From the NCBI GenBank assembly GCA_023406915.1, contig JAEXTR010000080.1, positions 1-24,215 of the forward strand: 24,215 nt of DNA. The letters run 5' to 3'. The notes beneath the pieces were generated by a model, which saw only the letters and a list, made by a program, of their open reading frames with translations, was not told the origin of the DNA and did not search any database. Source of the DNA: Bacteroidota bacterium. Its GTDB lineage: Bacteria; Bacteroidota; Ignavibacteria; Ignavibacteriales; Ignavibacteriaceae. This document shows, piece by piece, positions 6,339 through 15,805 of the stretch (its first letter is position 1; every line of letters begins with the position of its first letter). The position numbers were made by a program, and so were the translations under genes.

Positions 6339-7448
6339 ATGGTATTTAGAGCCAACAGCAAAGATATTCACAAACTCTTGTCAAGCGTATTTCCGGCAGT
6401 TCCCGGAAGAACCACCCTGCAGATTCTCGAGAAGTTTCTGGTAGAGACCGATAGTGGTCTTCTGACCGTAACTGCCTCAGATGAACAGATACGCCTGAAG
6501 GCTTCCATCCCCGTTGAATCAGACCAGAATATTGCTGCCGTGATTGATGCAAAGTTTTTGCTGGATCTCGTCAGTTCATTTCAGGATACCACTGTTACCT
6601 GCCAGAAGGAATCAGATACTCAGCTTATTCTCAAAACCGACACCGGTAATTACGAGGTAAGCTATTCCAGTGCTGATGAGTATCCTCCGCTGAAAGTGGA
6701 TGATCAGGATACTATTATTGAGCTTGATGGTCAGGTTCTGAAGAGTGCTATTGATACAGGTGCATTTGCCATTACCAAGGGCGCTATGCGCGTGGCAATG
6801 CAGGGAATGTCAGTTGAGCTGACTGATGCCGGACTCCGTTTCGTAATGACTGACGGTCACAGGCTGGTAAAAATCGTAAAGAATAATATTATCTTCGAAA
6901 ATGAAGATCAGTTCACGATTCCAGAGCGTGCTGTCACCGTTCTGCCAAAGATTTTACATGATGGTGCAATCAGCATCAGAATGAATAAGAGAAGCGCTCA
7001 TTTCAAGCTGGGGGCAGTGGAATTGTTCACCCGTTTGATTGATGAGAAGTTTCCGGATTATAACAGCGTTATACCCGTACAGAATGAGAATCATCTGTTC
7101 CTGAACAGGGAAGCATTGCTTCGTTCCATTGAGCGTATGCTTATCTTCCGTTCTGGTGCCCAGCCGCTTGTGAAGCTGACGATTGAAGCTGATAGCGTGG
7201 AAGTAAGTTCTGAGGATATTGACCGTGGAAGTAACGCAAAAGATGTGCTCCCCTGCAATTATCAGGGTACACCGATGACTATTGGGTTTAATACCACGTA
7301 TTTGCGCGATGTGCTTACACACATCAGAGCTGCAGAAGTTGTGATCAAAATGTCCACACCTTCCCGTGCAGCAGTGATTGAGCCGGCAGTGCAGCCAGAG
7401 GATGAAAATCTGCTGATGTTGCTGATGCCGCTCCGCCTGAATGTATGA
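6339..7448 (+). CDS. dnaN: DNA polymerase III beta subunit (sliding clamp)
   Basis: The ring-shaped processivity clamp that tethers DNA polymerase III to DNA. It has 369 residues, the usual length, covering three similar domains of about 120 residues each. Family features include the N-terminal LLSSVFPAVPGRTTLQILE, the middle-domain MQGMSVELTDAGLRFVMTDG (typical DGHRL clamp motif), LIDEKFPDY at the domain-2 end, and the C-terminal LLMLLMPLRLNV. A GGAG ribosome-binding site lies 7 bases before the ATG. Its last 4 bases overlap recF (ATGA). It is the first gene of the dnaN-recF-dciA-gyrB-gyrA run and directly follows the oriC intergenic region. Confidence 0.98.
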   Translation: MVFRANSKDIHKLLSSVFPAVPGRTTLQILEKFLVETDSGLLTVTASDEQIRLKASIPVESDQNIAAVIDAKFLLDLVSSFQDTTVTCQKESDTQLILKTDTGNYEVSYSSADEYPPLKVDDQDTIIELDGQVLKSAIDTGAFAITKGAMRVAMQGMSVELTDAGLRFVMTDGHRLVKIVKNNIIFENEDQFTIPERAVTVLPKILHDGAISIRMNKRSAHFKLGAVELFTRLIDEKFPDYNSVIPVQNENHLFLNREALLRSIERMLIFRSGAQPLVKLTIEADSVEVSSEDIDRGSNAKDVLPCNYQGTPMTIGFNTTYLRDVLTHIRAAEVVIKMSTPSRAAVIEPAVQPEDENLLMLLMPLRLNV

Positions 7449-8548
7449 CGATGACACTTGATGCTTTACGATTAAAAAATTTCAGAATATATCAGCACTC
7501 AGATATTCGGTTCAATAACTCGATCAATTATATTGTGGGCGGAAACGGTCAGGGTAAAACCACTATCCTTGAGGCTGTGTACTATCTGTGCACCACGAAG
7601 AACTACAAATCAGCACCGGATAGTGACGCAGTTTCTTTCTCCATGCCCGAGTTTGATATATCGGGTTCCATCTCTGATGTATCCCATCACCGGCTGAGAA
7701 TTTATTATTCTGCACAGCAGAATAAGCGGTGGTATTTTCATAATGAAAAGCATGTCAGCCGCGCGTCCGAAATTATCGGAAAATTTCCTGTGGTGTTGCT
7801 CACCCCCGATGATGCTGTTCTTACACAGGGGTATGCAGGTGACCGCAGAAAATTTCTTGATTCTGTGATAGCCCAGTCCAGTGAAACCTATCTGAGCCTT
7901 TTACTTGATTACAACCGGACACTGAAGCAGCGCGGAAATCTGCTGCAGGCAATAAAAGAACATCGTTCAGTTGCCTATGATGAGCTGGAAGCGTGGGATG
8001 AGAAACTGGCAACCACCGGTACAGATATTGTGCGGTACCGTACTGCTTTTATGCAGGAATTTTCCGGTTACATTGAAACCTCGTACAGCAGGGTCAGTTC
8101 GGGTGCTGAAATACCGGGCGCAGTGTACAAAACAACTATCACTGGTAAAGAAGAGTTTTTAAGACAGATAGGTTCCAGAAAAAGAGAAGAGATTTACCGG
8201 GGACTGAATCTTGTTGGTCCTCACAAGGATGATATTGAACTCCAGATGGATGGTCAGCCGGTAAAGAAATTTGCATCACAGGGTCAGCAAAAATCTTTTC
8301 AGGTATCCCTGAGATTTGCCCAGTATTTTTATCTGAAAGACAAACTTGAAAAAAAACCTCTCTTCCTGTTGGATGATGTGTTTGGTGAGCTGGATGTGGC
8401 GCGCTCAATGAATATCAGCGGTTTTCTCTCGGATCTTGGTCAGGCATTTATTACTGTCACTGATTTCTCAGATTTAAAAACGCTGAGATCAGGTACAGAT
8501 AATGCGGTGATCAGGGTGAAGCAGGGTGATGTGACCTATGAGCAATAG
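7445..8548 (+). CDS. recF: DNA replication and repair protein RecF
   Basis: An SMC-like ATPase that helps load RecA at single-strand gaps and at stalled forks. It has 367 residues, a normal length. Walker A is GGNGQGKT (32-39) following LKNFRIYQHSDIRF. The ABC signature is in ASQGQQKSFQVSLRFAQ, and Walker B LFLLDDVFGELD has its first Asp at about residue 310. The TPDDAVLTQGYAGDRRKFLD block typical of RecF is present. Translation overlaps dnaN by 4 bases and dciA by 11 bases. A second in-frame ATG at 7451 is possible as the start. Confidence 0.97.
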   Translation: MTMTLDALRLKNFRIYQHSDIRFNNSINYIVGGNGQGKTTILEAVYYLCTTKNYKSAPDSDAVSFSMPEFDISGSISDVSHHRLRIYYSAQQNKRWYFHNEKHVSRASEIIGKFPVVLLTPDDAVLTQGYAGDRRKFLDSVIAQSSETYLSLLLDYNRTLKQRGNLLQAIKEHRSVAYDELEAWDEKLATTGTDIVRYRTAFMQEFSGYIETSYSRVSSGAEIPGAVYKTTITGKEEFLRQIGSRKREEIYRGLNLVGPHKDDIELQMDGQPVKKFASQGQQKSFQVSLRFAQYFYLKDKLEKKPLFLLDDVFGELDVARSMNISGFLSDLGQAFITVTDFSDLKTLRSGTDNAVIRVKQGDVTYEQ

Positions 8549-8828
8549 AGCAAAATCGCTTTCAGAGATTATCGGGTCGGCAAACGAATTTGAGAAAGTC
8601 CGCTCGATCATGGCAAAGCAACAGGTTATCGCAGAGTTTTATGTGATATTCCCCGCAATGAAGGATGCGGTACTACCAGTGAAGGTAGAAAAGAAAACAC
8701 TCTACTTGCGGGTGGATAATCCTGCGTGGAGAAATGAACTGAAATTTCACGATACGGAACTGATAGAAAAAATTAATGCCTACTTCAAGGAAGAGCGCAT
8801 CAACATGATAAAATTTGTAATTTCATAG
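8538..8828 (+). CDS. dciA: DciA-family protein (DUF721)
   Basis: A 96-residue protein of the DUF721/DciA family, proposed as the ancestral replicative-helicase (DnaB) operator or loader in bacteria that lack DnaC or DnaI. The middle of the protein (AVLPVKVEKKTLYLRVDNPAWRNEL in outline, about residues 43-67) has the characteristic strand pattern ending in a conserved Trp and the sequence NEL, followed by a helix with LIEKIN. The place between recF and gyrB is a common location for this family. The start overlaps recF by 11 bases, and gyrB follows after 14 bases. Helicase loading is known of the family, not shown here. Confidence 0.83.
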   Translation: MSNRAKSLSEIIGSANEFEKVRSIMAKQQVIAEFYVIFPAMKDAVLPVKVEKKTLYLRVDNPAWRNELKFHDTELIEKINAYFKEERINMIKFVIS

Positions 8829-8842
8829 ATAAGGCAGTGGAA

Positions 8843-10822
8843 ATGAACAACGGAAATGCTCCACAAGAGTATAATGCAAAAAATATCAATGTCCTGAAAG
8901 GACTTGAAGCGGTAAGAAAACGCCCCGCGATGTATATTGGCGATGTGAGCGCACGTGGTCTGCATCACCTGGTGAATGAGGTGGTGGATAACAGTATCGA
9001 TGAGGCACTTGCCGGCTATTGCGATACCATCAAAATTACGATCAACCAGGATGGCTCCATTACCGTGGAGGATAATGGACGCGGTATCCCCGTAGATATG
9101 CACCCGGTTGAAAAGAAATCAGCGCTGGAAGTGGTTATGACTGTTTTGCACGCTGGTGGTAAGTTTGACCGCAATTCATACAAGGTCTCCGGCGGTCTGC
9201 ACGGTGTGGGTGTGTCCGTGGTGAATGCTCTTTCAGAATGGCTCCGCGTTGAAGTAAAGCGTGACGGAAAAATCTACGAACAGGAATACCGTATCGGTGT
9301 ACCTGTCGGACCAGTAAAAGAAAAGGGTGTACTGAAAAAGAAAGAAACCGGTACATCAGTAACCTTCATGCCTGACTCCACTATTTTCAAGAGCACAAAA
9401 TTCAGGTTTGAAACGCTTGAAGGCAGAATGCGTGAACTGGCATATCTGAATAAAAATGTAGCCATACAGTTAACCGATACCCGCGAAGAGGAAGACAGAA
9501 GCGTGAACTTTCACTTCAAGGGGGGACTGGTTGAATTTGTCAAGTATCTTGATGAATCACGCCAGGCACTGCACAAAACCATTTATATTGAAGGTGAAAA
9601 GGATAATACTCCTGTTGAAATAGCTTTCCAGTACAATACAGAGTTTTCAGAAAATCTCTTTTCGTATGTAAACAATATCAATACACACGAAGGGGGTACC
9701 CACCTGGTCGGGTTCAAATCTGCGCTTACCCGTACTATGAATAATTTTGCTGCCAAGAATAATCTGATTAAAAACAGTAAGATTTCTCTTTCCGGTGATG
9801 ATTTCCGTGAAGGACTTACCTGCGTTATTTCCGTGAAGGTGATGGACCCGCAGTTTGAAGGACAGACAAAAACAAAGCTGGGTAACTCTGAAACAAAATC
9901 TGCCGTGGAAACACTGGTGAATGAAAAGCTGAATGAGTTCCTTGAAGAAAATCCTTCAGTTGCTAAAAAGATAATAGAGAAATGCGTCACTGCTGCAGAA
10001 GCAAGGGAAGCTGCCAGAAAGGCACGTGATCTAACCCGCAGAAAGAATGTCATGGACAGTCTTAACCTGCCGGGTAAGCTTGCTGACTGCTCAATCACCG
10101 ATCCTGAACAGTGCGAAATGTTCATTGTTGAGGGTGACTCTGCAGGTGGCTCCGCAAAGCAGGGCAGGGACAGAAGGTTTCAGGCAATCCTTCCTTTACG
10201 CGGAAAAATCCTCAACGTGGAAAAAGCAAAGCTTGCCAAAATTCTTGAAAATAATGAAATCAAATCCATCGTAGCTGCTATCGGTGCCAGTATTGGTACT
10301 GACTTTATGGTCGAGAAAAGCCGCTACGGCAAGATTATCCTGATGACAGATGCTGATGTTGACGGCAGCCATATCCGCACACTGCTATTGACCTTCTTCT
10401 ACCGTCACATGCGTGATCTGATCAATTCAGGCAAAGTGTTTATTGCACAGCCTCCGCTGTACAGAATCAAAAAGGGAAAAGAAGAATACTACGCCTTTGA
10501 TGATGAAGAGCGTGATCAGATTCTGAAACGCTTCAAGGGTAATGGTAAGGATGAAGTCATTATCAATCCTGAAGAAGCAGCTGAAAATCCTGAGAATATT
10601 AAAGGCATCCTGATTTCCCGCTATAAAGGTTTGGGAGAAATGAATCCCGATCAGTTGTGGAATACCACAATGAATCCTGAGACCAGAACGATATTACAGG
10701 TTACCCTGGAAAGTGCTGCCAATGCGGACAAGATTTTTGAAATTCTGATGGGTGATGAAGTTGAACCTAGAAGAAACTTTATTGAAACCCATGCGAAGTA
10801 TGTCAGAAACCTTGATGTGTAA
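8843..10822 (+). CDS. gyrB: DNA gyrase subunit B
   Basis: The ATPase subunit of gyrase, which with GyrA introduces negative supercoils. It has 659 residues from the chosen ATG. The GHKL ATPase part has LEAVRKRPAMYIGD, VDNSIDEALAG, EDNGRGIP and GGLHGVGVSVVNALS. The Toprim part has EGDSAGG (430-436) and the acidic DADVDGSH (from 503). The C-terminus has RYKGLGEMNPDQLWNTTMNP. A GTG at 8837 would add two residues. The ATG at 8843 is preferred because AAGG (8831-8834) is correctly spaced for it and too close to the GTG. GyrA follows after 40 bases. The features match gyrase rather than topoisomerase IV, helped by the gene order. Confidence 0.98.
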   Translation: MNNGNAPQEYNAKNINVLKGLEAVRKRPAMYIGDVSARGLHHLVNEVVDNSIDEALAGYCDTIKITINQDGSITVEDNGRGIPVDMHPVEKKSALEVVMTVLHAGGKFDRNSYKVSGGLHGVGVSVVNALSEWLRVEVKRDGKIYEQEYRIGVPVGPVKEKGVLKKKETGTSVTFMPDSTIFKSTKFRFETLEGRMRELAYLNKNVAIQLTDTREEEDRSVNFHFKGGLVEFVKYLDESRQALHKTIYIEGEKDNTPVEIAFQYNTEFSENLFSYVNNINTHEGGTHLVGFKSALTRTMNNFAAKNNLIKNSKISLSGDDFREGLTCVISVKVMDPQFEGQTKTKLGNSETKSAVETLVNEKLNEFLEENPSVAKKIIEKCVTAAEAREAARKARDLTRRKNVMDSLNLPGKLADCSITDPEQCEMFIVEGDSAGGSAKQGRDRRFQAILPLRGKILNVEKAKLAKILENNEIKSIVAAIGASIGTDFMVEKSRYGKIILMTDADVDGSHIRTLLLTFFYRHMRDLINSGKVFIAQPPLYRIKKGKEEYYAFDDEERDQILKRFKGNGKDEVIINPEEAAENPENIKGILISRYKGLGEMNPDQLWNTTMNPETRTILQVTLESAANADKIFEILMGDEVEPRRNFIETHAKYVRNLDV

Positions 10823-10862
10823 GTCAGCGACACGGTAATACGAAAGAAGAAAAGCGAATACT

Positions 10863-13370
10863 ATGGTAAATATGTTTGATAAAATAATTCCTGTTTCACT
10901 TGAAGATGAAATGAAATCATCCTACATCGATTATTCGATGTCGGTTATTGTATCCCGTGCGCTTCCTGATGTGCGTGACGGATTAAAGCCTGTGCACCGC
11001 CGTGTTCTGTTTGGAATGAGCGAACTGGGGATCACTTATAATAAAGGGTTTAAGAAGTCAGCCAGAATCGTGGGTGAGGTGCTTGGTAAGTACCACCCGC
11101 ATGGTGATTCTGCTGTGTATGAAACCATGGTGCGTATGGTGCAGGATTTCTCCCTCCGCTATCCCCTGGTTCAGGGTCAGGGTAACTTCGGCTCTGTAGA
11201 TGGTGACTCAGCAGCAGCAATGCGTTACACAGAGGCACGCCTCGCCCGCATCGCTGGTGAAATGCTCCGTGACCTTGATAAGAATACAGTAAAATTTGTC
11301 TCCAACTTTGACGATACTCTTCAGGAGCCTTCGGTGCTTCCTGCTTACCTACCTAACCTTTTGGTCAATGGTTCAAGCGGTATTGCTGTTGGCATGGCTA
11401 CCAATATTCCTCCGCACAATATCAGCGAAGTGATTGATGGTGTGATTGCACTGATCAAGAACCCTGCTATTGACGTCAAAGGGCTGATGAAGTATATCAC
11501 GGCACCTGACTTCCCCACCGGTGGTATTATCTTCGGTTATGATGGTGTGCGCGAAGCGTATGAAACCGGCAGAGGCAGAATCAAGATCAGGGCAAAGATC
11601 AATAAAGAGACTCACAAGAATGGTAAAGAAAGCCTGATCATCACCGAGCTCCCGTATCAGGTGAATAAAGCCAACCTGATTGAAAAAATTGCTGAGCTGG
11701 TGAAGGAAGGTAAAGTAACCGGTCTTTCCAACATCCGGGATGAATCTGACCGTGACGGTATGCGCGTGGTACTTGAGCTGAAGCGTGACGCCCAGGCAGA
11801 GGTTGTTACCAACCAGCTGTTTAAGCATACCCAAATGCAGGTTACTTTTGGTATCATTATGCTTGCACTGGTGCACGGCGTACCGAAGGAACTGAGTCTG
11901 AAAGAGATTATGCAGCACTTCATCGTACACCGTAAGGAAGTGCTGATCAAGAGAACCCAGTTTGAACTGGATGCTGCCGAAAAGCGTGCCCACATCCTTG
12001 AAGGGTACATCATTGCCCTGGATAATATTGATGAAGTCATTGAAACGATCAAGAAGTCCAAAGATGTAGAGACTGCGCGCACGAACCTGATGAGGAAGTT
12101 CAAGCTTTCTGAAATTCAGGCAAAGGCCATTCTTGATATGCGTCTCCAGCGCCTCACAGGTCTGGAACGGAAGAAGATTGAAGATGAATACCGTGAAACA
12201 ATCAAGTTAATTGAAAAACTGCGCGGTATCCTTGCCAGTGATGAAAAACAGTATCACATCATCAAGGAAGAGCTGCTCGAATTAAAAGAGCGCTATGCCG
12301 ATGAACGCAGAACAGAAATCGTTTATCAGGGCGATGAACTGACTCTGGAAGATATTATCGCTGAAGAAAACGTTGTAGTTACTATTTCCCATAAAGGATT
12401 TATCAAGCGTTTCCCTGTGAGCGGTTACCGGAAACAAACACGCGGTGGTAAGGGTGTATCTGGTGCGGGTATGCGGGAGGATGATTTCATTGAGCAAATG
12501 TTTGTTGCATCTACCCATGAGTTTATTCTCTTCTTTACCAGCAGGGGTCGCTGCCATAGCCTGAAAGTATACAATCTGCCCGAGGGCGGAAGAACCACCC
12601 GCGGTAAATCAATCCTGAACCTGATCAATCTTGAAAAGGATGAGAAGGTAGCAGCCACAGTTGCGGTAAAGCAGTTCGAAGATGATCTGCACATGATCAT
12701 GGCTACCCGCAGCGGTGTAATTAAGAAGATTGAATTAAGCGCACTTGCCAATATCAGGAGTAATGGTATCATTGCCATGAAACTGAATGATGGCGATGAA
12801 CTGATCGGTGCCCGTATCACTGATGGCACCAGCGATATCATACTTGGTACCCACAATGGTTTAGCTCTCCGCTTCCCTGAACAGAAGGTTCGTGATATGG
12901 GCAGAAGCGCCGTTGGTGTGAAAGGTATCAATCTTGCCAAGGACGATGTGGTTGTATCTCTCCTGGTGGTAAAGCGTCAGGCAACAATTCTGGTGGTTAC
13001 CGAAAATGGTTACGGTAAGAGAAGCCAGTTAAATGACTATCGTATTACTAACCGTGGCGGTAAGGGTATTTATACCGTGAAGGTAACTGAACGCACCGGA
13101 AAGATGATTGCGCTGATGGAAGTGAACGACAATGAGGAATTGGTAGTTATCACCTCCAAGGGCATGGTTATCAGAACTGCGATCAAGGATATCCGGATTG
13201 CAGGCAGAAACACCCAGGGTGTCCGCATTATCCGCCTGAATGATGGCGATCATATTGCTGATATTTCCCGTGTAGTGCCTGATGATGAAGAAGTCAATGG
13301 CAATGGTAACGGCAATGGTGCCGATCCGTCACTTGAGACTGAAGAGATGAACGGAGATACTCTTATATGA
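10863..13370 (+). CDS. gyrA: DNA gyrase subunit A
   Basis: The breakage-reunion subunit of gyrase. It has 835 residues. The catalytic tyrosine is Tyr122 in AAMRYTEARL. The quinolone-determining region reads HPHGDSAVYETMVR with Ser83 and Glu87, a combination without the common resistance substitutions. The C-terminal beta-pinwheel carries the GyrA box QTRGGKG (525-531), which marks it as gyrase rather than ParC. Further RGGKG and GRNTQGVR-type blade motifs follow. The tail after about residue 808 is Asn/Gly-rich and acidic, as in many gyrases. The start may be ATG 10863 or ATG 10872; no strong ribosome-binding site decides. The stop overlaps the following SDR gene by 4 bases. Confidence 0.98.
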   Translation: MVNMFDKIIPVSLEDEMKSSYIDYSMSVIVSRALPDVRDGLKPVHRRVLFGMSELGITYNKGFKKSARIVGEVLGKYHPHGDSAVYETMVRMVQDFSLRYPLVQGQGNFGSVDGDSAAAMRYTEARLARIAGEMLRDLDKNTVKFVSNFDDTLQEPSVLPAYLPNLLVNGSSGIAVGMATNIPPHNISEVIDGVIALIKNPAIDVKGLMKYITAPDFPTGGIIFGYDGVREAYETGRGRIKIRAKINKETHKNGKESLIITELPYQVNKANLIEKIAELVKEGKVTGLSNIRDESDRDGMRVVLELKRDAQAEVVTNQLFKHTQMQVTFGIIMLALVHGVPKELSLKEIMQHFIVHRKEVLIKRTQFELDAAEKRAHILEGYIIALDNIDEVIETIKKSKDVETARTNLMRKFKLSEIQAKAILDMRLQRLTGLERKKIEDEYRETIKLIEKLRGILASDEKQYHIIKEELLELKERYADERRTEIVYQGDELTLEDIIAEENVVVTISHKGFIKRFPVSGYRKQTRGGKGVSGAGMREDDFIEQMFVASTHEFILFFTSRGRCHSLKVYNLPEGGRTTRGKSILNLINLEKDEKVAATVAVKQFEDDLHMIMATRSGVIKKIELSALANIRSNGIIAMKLNDGDELIGARITDGTSDIILGTHNGLALRFPEQKVRDMGRSAVGVKGINLAKDDVVVSLLVVKRQATILVVTENGYGKRSQLNDYRITNRGGKGIYTVKVTERTGKMIALMEVNDNEELVVITSKGMVIRTAIKDIRIAGRNTQGVRIIRLNDGDHIADISRVVPDDEEVNGNGNGNGADPSLETEEMNGDTLI

Positions 13371-14329
13371 AAGTAAAAGCTCTGGTGCTGGGTTCATCCC
13401 GCGGCATCGGTAATGCAATCTTCAGAAACCTTTCGGCGCGCGGCATTGAAACTGTTGCGGGTCTGAGGAAGATGGACGATAAGGAAAAGTATTTCCCCGG
13501 CGGGCTGGAGAGTGTTACCTTCAGCCCGGTGGAAGCATCTGACACCCATCAGATAGCTGCCGCACTGAACGGGTGTACTCATCTTTTCTATTGCATTAAT
13601 GTGCCGTATCCGGAGTGGTATTCAAAACTAGAGGCGCTGCTGAAGGCATCAGTAGATGCCTGCGTTGCCACCGGCGCAAAACTGGTCTTCCCTGGTAATG
13701 TGTATGTGTATGGAAAACCGCAATTCAACCCCGTAACCGAAGCTCATCCCCACGCAGCACACACCCGTAAGGGAAAGATCAGAATCAGGATGGAAGAACT
13801 CCTGTTTCAGTCGCATAAAAAGAGAGGTTTGCAGTATACTGTTGTAAGGATGCCCGATTTTTACGGTCCCTATGTGATTAATGGTGTTACTGAAAAGTTG
13901 TTTACCTCAGCTTTGACAGGAAAGAAAATGCAGTGGTACGGAAGCCTGAAGGTGCCGTATGAAATGATTTTTATTGAAGATGGCGCACAGGCGATGGTGG
14001 ATGCCGGAATCGCAGCCCACACAAACGGATTCAGTTTGAATGTGCCCGGTTACGCTGCAACAACACCAGCTGAAATACTGAAAGAAGTATCAAAACAGGG
14101 TGGAAGAAAATCAGGTTACACTACAATCAGCAATGGCTTCCTGATCAGCATGGCAGGTTTGTTTGATAAGATGGCGTATGAGTTCGGTGAAATGTTTTAT
14201 CTGCGCAAAGAGAAGCTTATTCTCAGCGGAGAACTGTACCGTTATATGATGGGGTCACTGCCGGCAACCCCGTACGAAGCCGGCATCGCAAAAACACTTG
14301 CCTGGGCGAAAGCGTTTTACCGCCTCTGA
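13367..14329 (+). CDS. NAD(P)-dependent epimerase/dehydratase-like (extended SDR) protein
   Basis: A 320-residue Rossmann-fold protein of the extended short-chain dehydrogenase type. The N-terminal nucleotide-binding motif is VLGSSRGIGNAIF (GxxRGxG variant, about residues 8-20). A YxxxK-type active-site motif is seen in NVYVYGKPQ near residue 117, and MPDFYGPYVINGV resembles the R-x-x-x-x-YGP segment of epimerases. The substrate is not evident. The ATG overlaps the gyrA stop (ATGA), so it is translationally coupled to the gyrase operon, although no functional link is known. It ends directly against the convergent glgA gene. Confidence 0.8.
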   Translation: MKVKALVLGSSRGIGNAIFRNLSARGIETVAGLRKMDDKEKYFPGGLESVTFSPVEASDTHQIAAALNGCTHLFYCINVPYPEWYSKLEALLKASVDACVATGAKLVFPGNVYVYGKPQFNPVTEAHPHAAHTRKGKIRIRMEELLFQSHKKRGLQYTVVRMPDFYGPYVINGVTEKLFTSALTGKKMQWYGSLKVPYEMIFIEDGAQAMVDAGIAAHTNGFSLNVPGYAATTPAEILKEVSKQGGRKSGYTTISNGFLISMAGLFDKMAYEFGEMFYLRKEKLILSGELYRYMMGSLPATPYEAGIAKTLAWAKAFYRL

Positions 14330-15805
14330 TTATCGTGACCGTCTGTTGTACAGGGCGGTCTGATACATCCCTTCATACTGTTTTGCAGAAGACTCCCAGG
14401 AGTAATCCTTCGTCATACCGTTGACCATGATCTTGTACCAGAGAGGTTTGTCATAATATGCTGCCACGGCACGCTGTACCGTAGAAGTTAGCGCTCCGGC
14501 AGTGTAATCATGGAATGAGAATCCGGTTCCGGTATCATAACCATAATGGTTGTTTTCGTGCCAGTCCCACACGGTATCAGCAAGCCCTCCTGTTTTTCTC
14601 ACCACGGGCACCGTTCCGTATTTCAGGCTGTAAATCTGATTCAATCCGCACGGTTCATACTTTGATGGCATCAGGAAGATATCGGCGCCCGCTTCGATCT
14701 GATGGGCCAACTGGTCATCATATCCTATGTGGGCAGCCACCTTGCCGGGCATTGCAGCTGCAAGCCCTCTGAATAACTCCTCATATCTGTTTTCACCACT
14801 TCCCAGAATAGCCCAGCGGGCATTGATTTTCATCAGTTCAGGAATGGCATCTGCAAAGATGTTGAATCCTTTCTGGTCAACAAGTCGTGAAACTATACCG
14901 ATGAGAGGGATTTCAGGATCGTAATCCAGCCCCGATCTGCTAGCAAGGAATTTCTTATTTTCCTGTTTGCCCGTCAGGTCATGCATTGAATAATGGAAGG
15001 GTATCAGCGGATCAGTCTCAGGATTCCATATTGCATAATCCACACCATTGAGGATTCCATAAAAATCGTTGATCCTGTAGATAAGTGAGCCCTCTAATCC
15101 TGCACCATATTCTGAGGTCGTGATTTCACCTGCATAGGTTTTACTTACCGTATTCACCACATCGGCAAACATGATACCTGTCTTCAGGAATGAGATATGT
15201 CTTCCCCACACTTCGATAGGGCTGTTATCATAAAACAGCTCCTTCCGTATTTCGGCCTTGCCAACGGTTGTCTCAGGAAACCGTCCCTGATACCCGATAT
15301 TATGTATCGTCATCACGGTAGCGGTATCCATAAAAAGTTTATCCCAGCTGTAATTATCCTTAATAAAAAGAGGAATCAGGCCTGTTTGCCAGTCATTGCA
15401 ATGGATAATGTCCGGTTTCCATTGGAGTCTTTGGATCGTTTCGAGAACTGCTTTGGAGAAGAGGATAAAGCGCTCATCTTCATCTAGGCTATTGGTATAG
15501 ATCATTCCTCTGTGAAAAAAATAAGGGCAGTCTATAAAATAGACGGGAACTTCTGAACCTGGTAAATACGCCATGTGGAGGTGAACTCCGTGCACCCTTC
15601 CGGCAACGCGTACGGATATTTCACCAATGTCATGACAATAGTTAATAAAATAACGCTGATGACTGATGTGGTCATAATTAGGAAGAAACACTTTGACATC
15701 GTGCCCCAATTCATGCAGTACTTTTGGGAGCGCCCCAACAACATCACCAAGACCACCGGTCTTAGCAAACGGATAGACCTCTGATGAAGCAAATGCAATG
15801 TTCAT
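14330..15805 (-). CDS. glgA: Glycogen (starch) synthase, GT5 family
   Basis: ADP-glucose (or UDP-glucose) glucosyltransferase that elongates alpha-1,4-glucan chains of glycogen. It has 491 residues, a normal length for bacterial GlgA. The N-terminal substrate-loop motif is AKTGGLGDVVGALP (about 14-27). IIHCNDWQTGLIP and TIHNIGYQGRF are characteristic of GT5. The C-terminal acceptor/donor site is PSKYEPCGLNQIYSLKYGT followed by VRKTGGLADTV. The ATG overlaps the hemG stop (ATGA), so both are probably translated from one mRNA. The stop (TAA) touches the TGA of the convergent SDR gene with no bases between. No other glycogen gene is in the window. Confidence 0.96.
   Translation of the reverse strand: MNIAFASSEVYPFAKTGGLGDVVGALPKVLHELGHDVKVFLPNYDHISHQRYFINYCHDIGEISVRVAGRVHGVHLHMAYLPGSEVPVYFIDCPYFFHRGMIYTNSLDEDERFILFSKAVLETIQRLQWKPDIIHCNDWQTGLIPLFIKDNYSWDKLFMDTATVMTIHNIGYQGRFPETTVGKAEIRKELFYDNSPIEVWGRHISFLKTGIMFADVVNTVSKTYAGEITTSEYGAGLEGSLIYRINDFYGILNGVDYAIWNPETDPLIPFHYSMHDLTGKQENKKFLASRSGLDYDPEIPLIGIVSRLVDQKGFNIFADAIPELMKINARWAILGSGENRYEELFRGLAAAMPGKVAAHIGYDDQLAHQIEAGADIFLMPSKYEPCGLNQIYSLKYGTVPVVRKTGGLADTVWDWHENNHYGYDTGTGFSFHDYTAGALTSTVQRAVAAYYDKPLWYKIMVNGMTKDYSWESSAKQYEGMYQTALYNRRSR

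Noticed and set aside
6954..7457. Minus-strand 167-codon ORF
   Set aside because: Antisense to the C-terminal half of dnaN; His/Cys-rich shadow composition.
9583..10125. Minus-strand 180-codon ORF
   Set aside because: Antisense to gyrB; Ser/Phe-rich composition typical of a shadow frame.
10863..10880. Quinolone-resistance substitution in gyrA
   Set aside because: Ser83 is intact and Glu87 is a common natural residue, so there is no resistance signature.
11373..12940. Three long minus-strand ORFs (206, 148 and 171 codons)
   Set aside because: All lie antisense inside gyrA, overlap one another and lack domain patterns.
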